This document shows positions 5,767 to 5,988 of a stretch of DNA of 5,988 bases, one piece after another; the first letter of the stretch is position 1, and the number at the start of each line of letters is the position of its first letter. A program made the position numbers and the translations under genes. The DNA comes from a bacterium. GTDB taxonomy: Bacteria > Zhuqueibacterota > Zhuqueibacteria > Residuimicrobiales > Krinioviventaceae. Under the pieces are notes generated by a model. That model searched no databases. It saw only the letters and a program-made list of their open reading frames with translations, and had not been told where the DNA came from. The stretch spans positions 1-5,988 of the forward strand of contig JAJRST010000480.1 in the NCBI GenBank assembly GCA_024278645.1, read 5' to 3'.

Positions 5767-5988
5767 ATGAAAAGCATTGACAAAGACATTGTCAGTCAAG
5801 TATTGCAGGAACAGGGGGATATGGATTTTCTGGCGGTGGAGCGACAAATTGCAAAATTGTCGCGAGAGCAGCCGGCGCTTCTTGCCTATCTCATGGGCGC
5901 CAACGACGAGCATTATAATTTCGATGAAAAGCAGTTGTTGCTGTATATCGGCGTCAACGTCTATCAAATGATGAGCCGCGGCGACAAG
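5767..5988 (+). CDS. Hypothetical small cytoplasmic protein (N-terminal 74 residues, 3' end beyond window)
   Basis: ATG 5767 follows the GH5 stop by 10 bp and has AAGGA at good spacing. The frame stays open for 74 codons to the window edge. The visible part begins MKSIDKDIVSQVLQEQGDMD, lacks a signal peptide or membrane segment, and looks mostly helical: an amphipathic first helix, a second from about residue 20 ending in LLAYLMGAND, and a third around EKQLLLYIGVNVYQMM. It is rich in acidic residues and Gln. I do not recognise the family. The tight spacing behind GH5 suggests an operon, but the protein itself gives no sign of a role in polysaccharide use. The alternative is an unrelated housekeeping or regulatory protein that shares the transcript. 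Confidence 0.75.
   Translation, partial: MKSIDKDIVSQVLQEQGDMDFLAVERQIAKLSREQPALLAYLMGANDEHYNFDEKQLLLYIGVNVYQMMSRGDK

Overview
The window looks like a carbohydrate-degradation region from an uncultured or little-studied bacterium of the FCB superphylum (candidates: KSB1, Calditrichota, Ignavibacteriota or similar). The best clue is the C-terminus of the rightward gene. It carries a type IX secretion (T9SS) sorting domain of the 'NFPNPFN ... SGVYF' kind, which is known mainly from that group. Coding DNA is GC-rich, and the single intergenic region is clearly AT-rich. The phylum placement is inference from protein style, not a phylogenetic result.

Layout: (1) Positions 1-2584, minus strand: the N-terminal 861 residues of a large secreted multidomain protein, cut by the window edge. 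It has a signal peptide, a carbohydrate-binding-like beta-sandwich, a CARDB/NEW3-like Ig domain, a large beta-rich region, and the start of what looks like an alpha/alpha-toroid domain of the type seen in six-hairpin glycosidases and polysaccharide lyases. No named family is recognised. (2) Positions 2585-3029: a 445-bp divergent intergenic region with candidate promoters, several inverted repeats, a repeated ATTGTTT motif and a long AT-rich hairpin next to the rightward start codon. (3) Positions 3030-5756, plus strand: a complete secreted GH5-family glycoside hydrolase with two CBM6 modules separated by an Ig-like spacer domain, then the T9SS tail. (4) Positions 5767-5988, plus strand: the first 74 codons of a small, probably cytoplasmic protein of unknown function, 10 bp behind the GH5 gene and so probably co-transcribed with it.

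Taken together, the two secreted proteins are divergently transcribed from a shared control region. This suggests they are co-regulated and act on the same extracellular polysaccharide: the GH5 as a beta-glucan-type hydrolase anchored by its CBM6 modules, and the leftward protein as a possible partner enzyme or binding protein. The substrate cannot be fixed from sequence alone. No tRNA, rRNA, CRISPR array, transposon or rho-independent terminator was seen.
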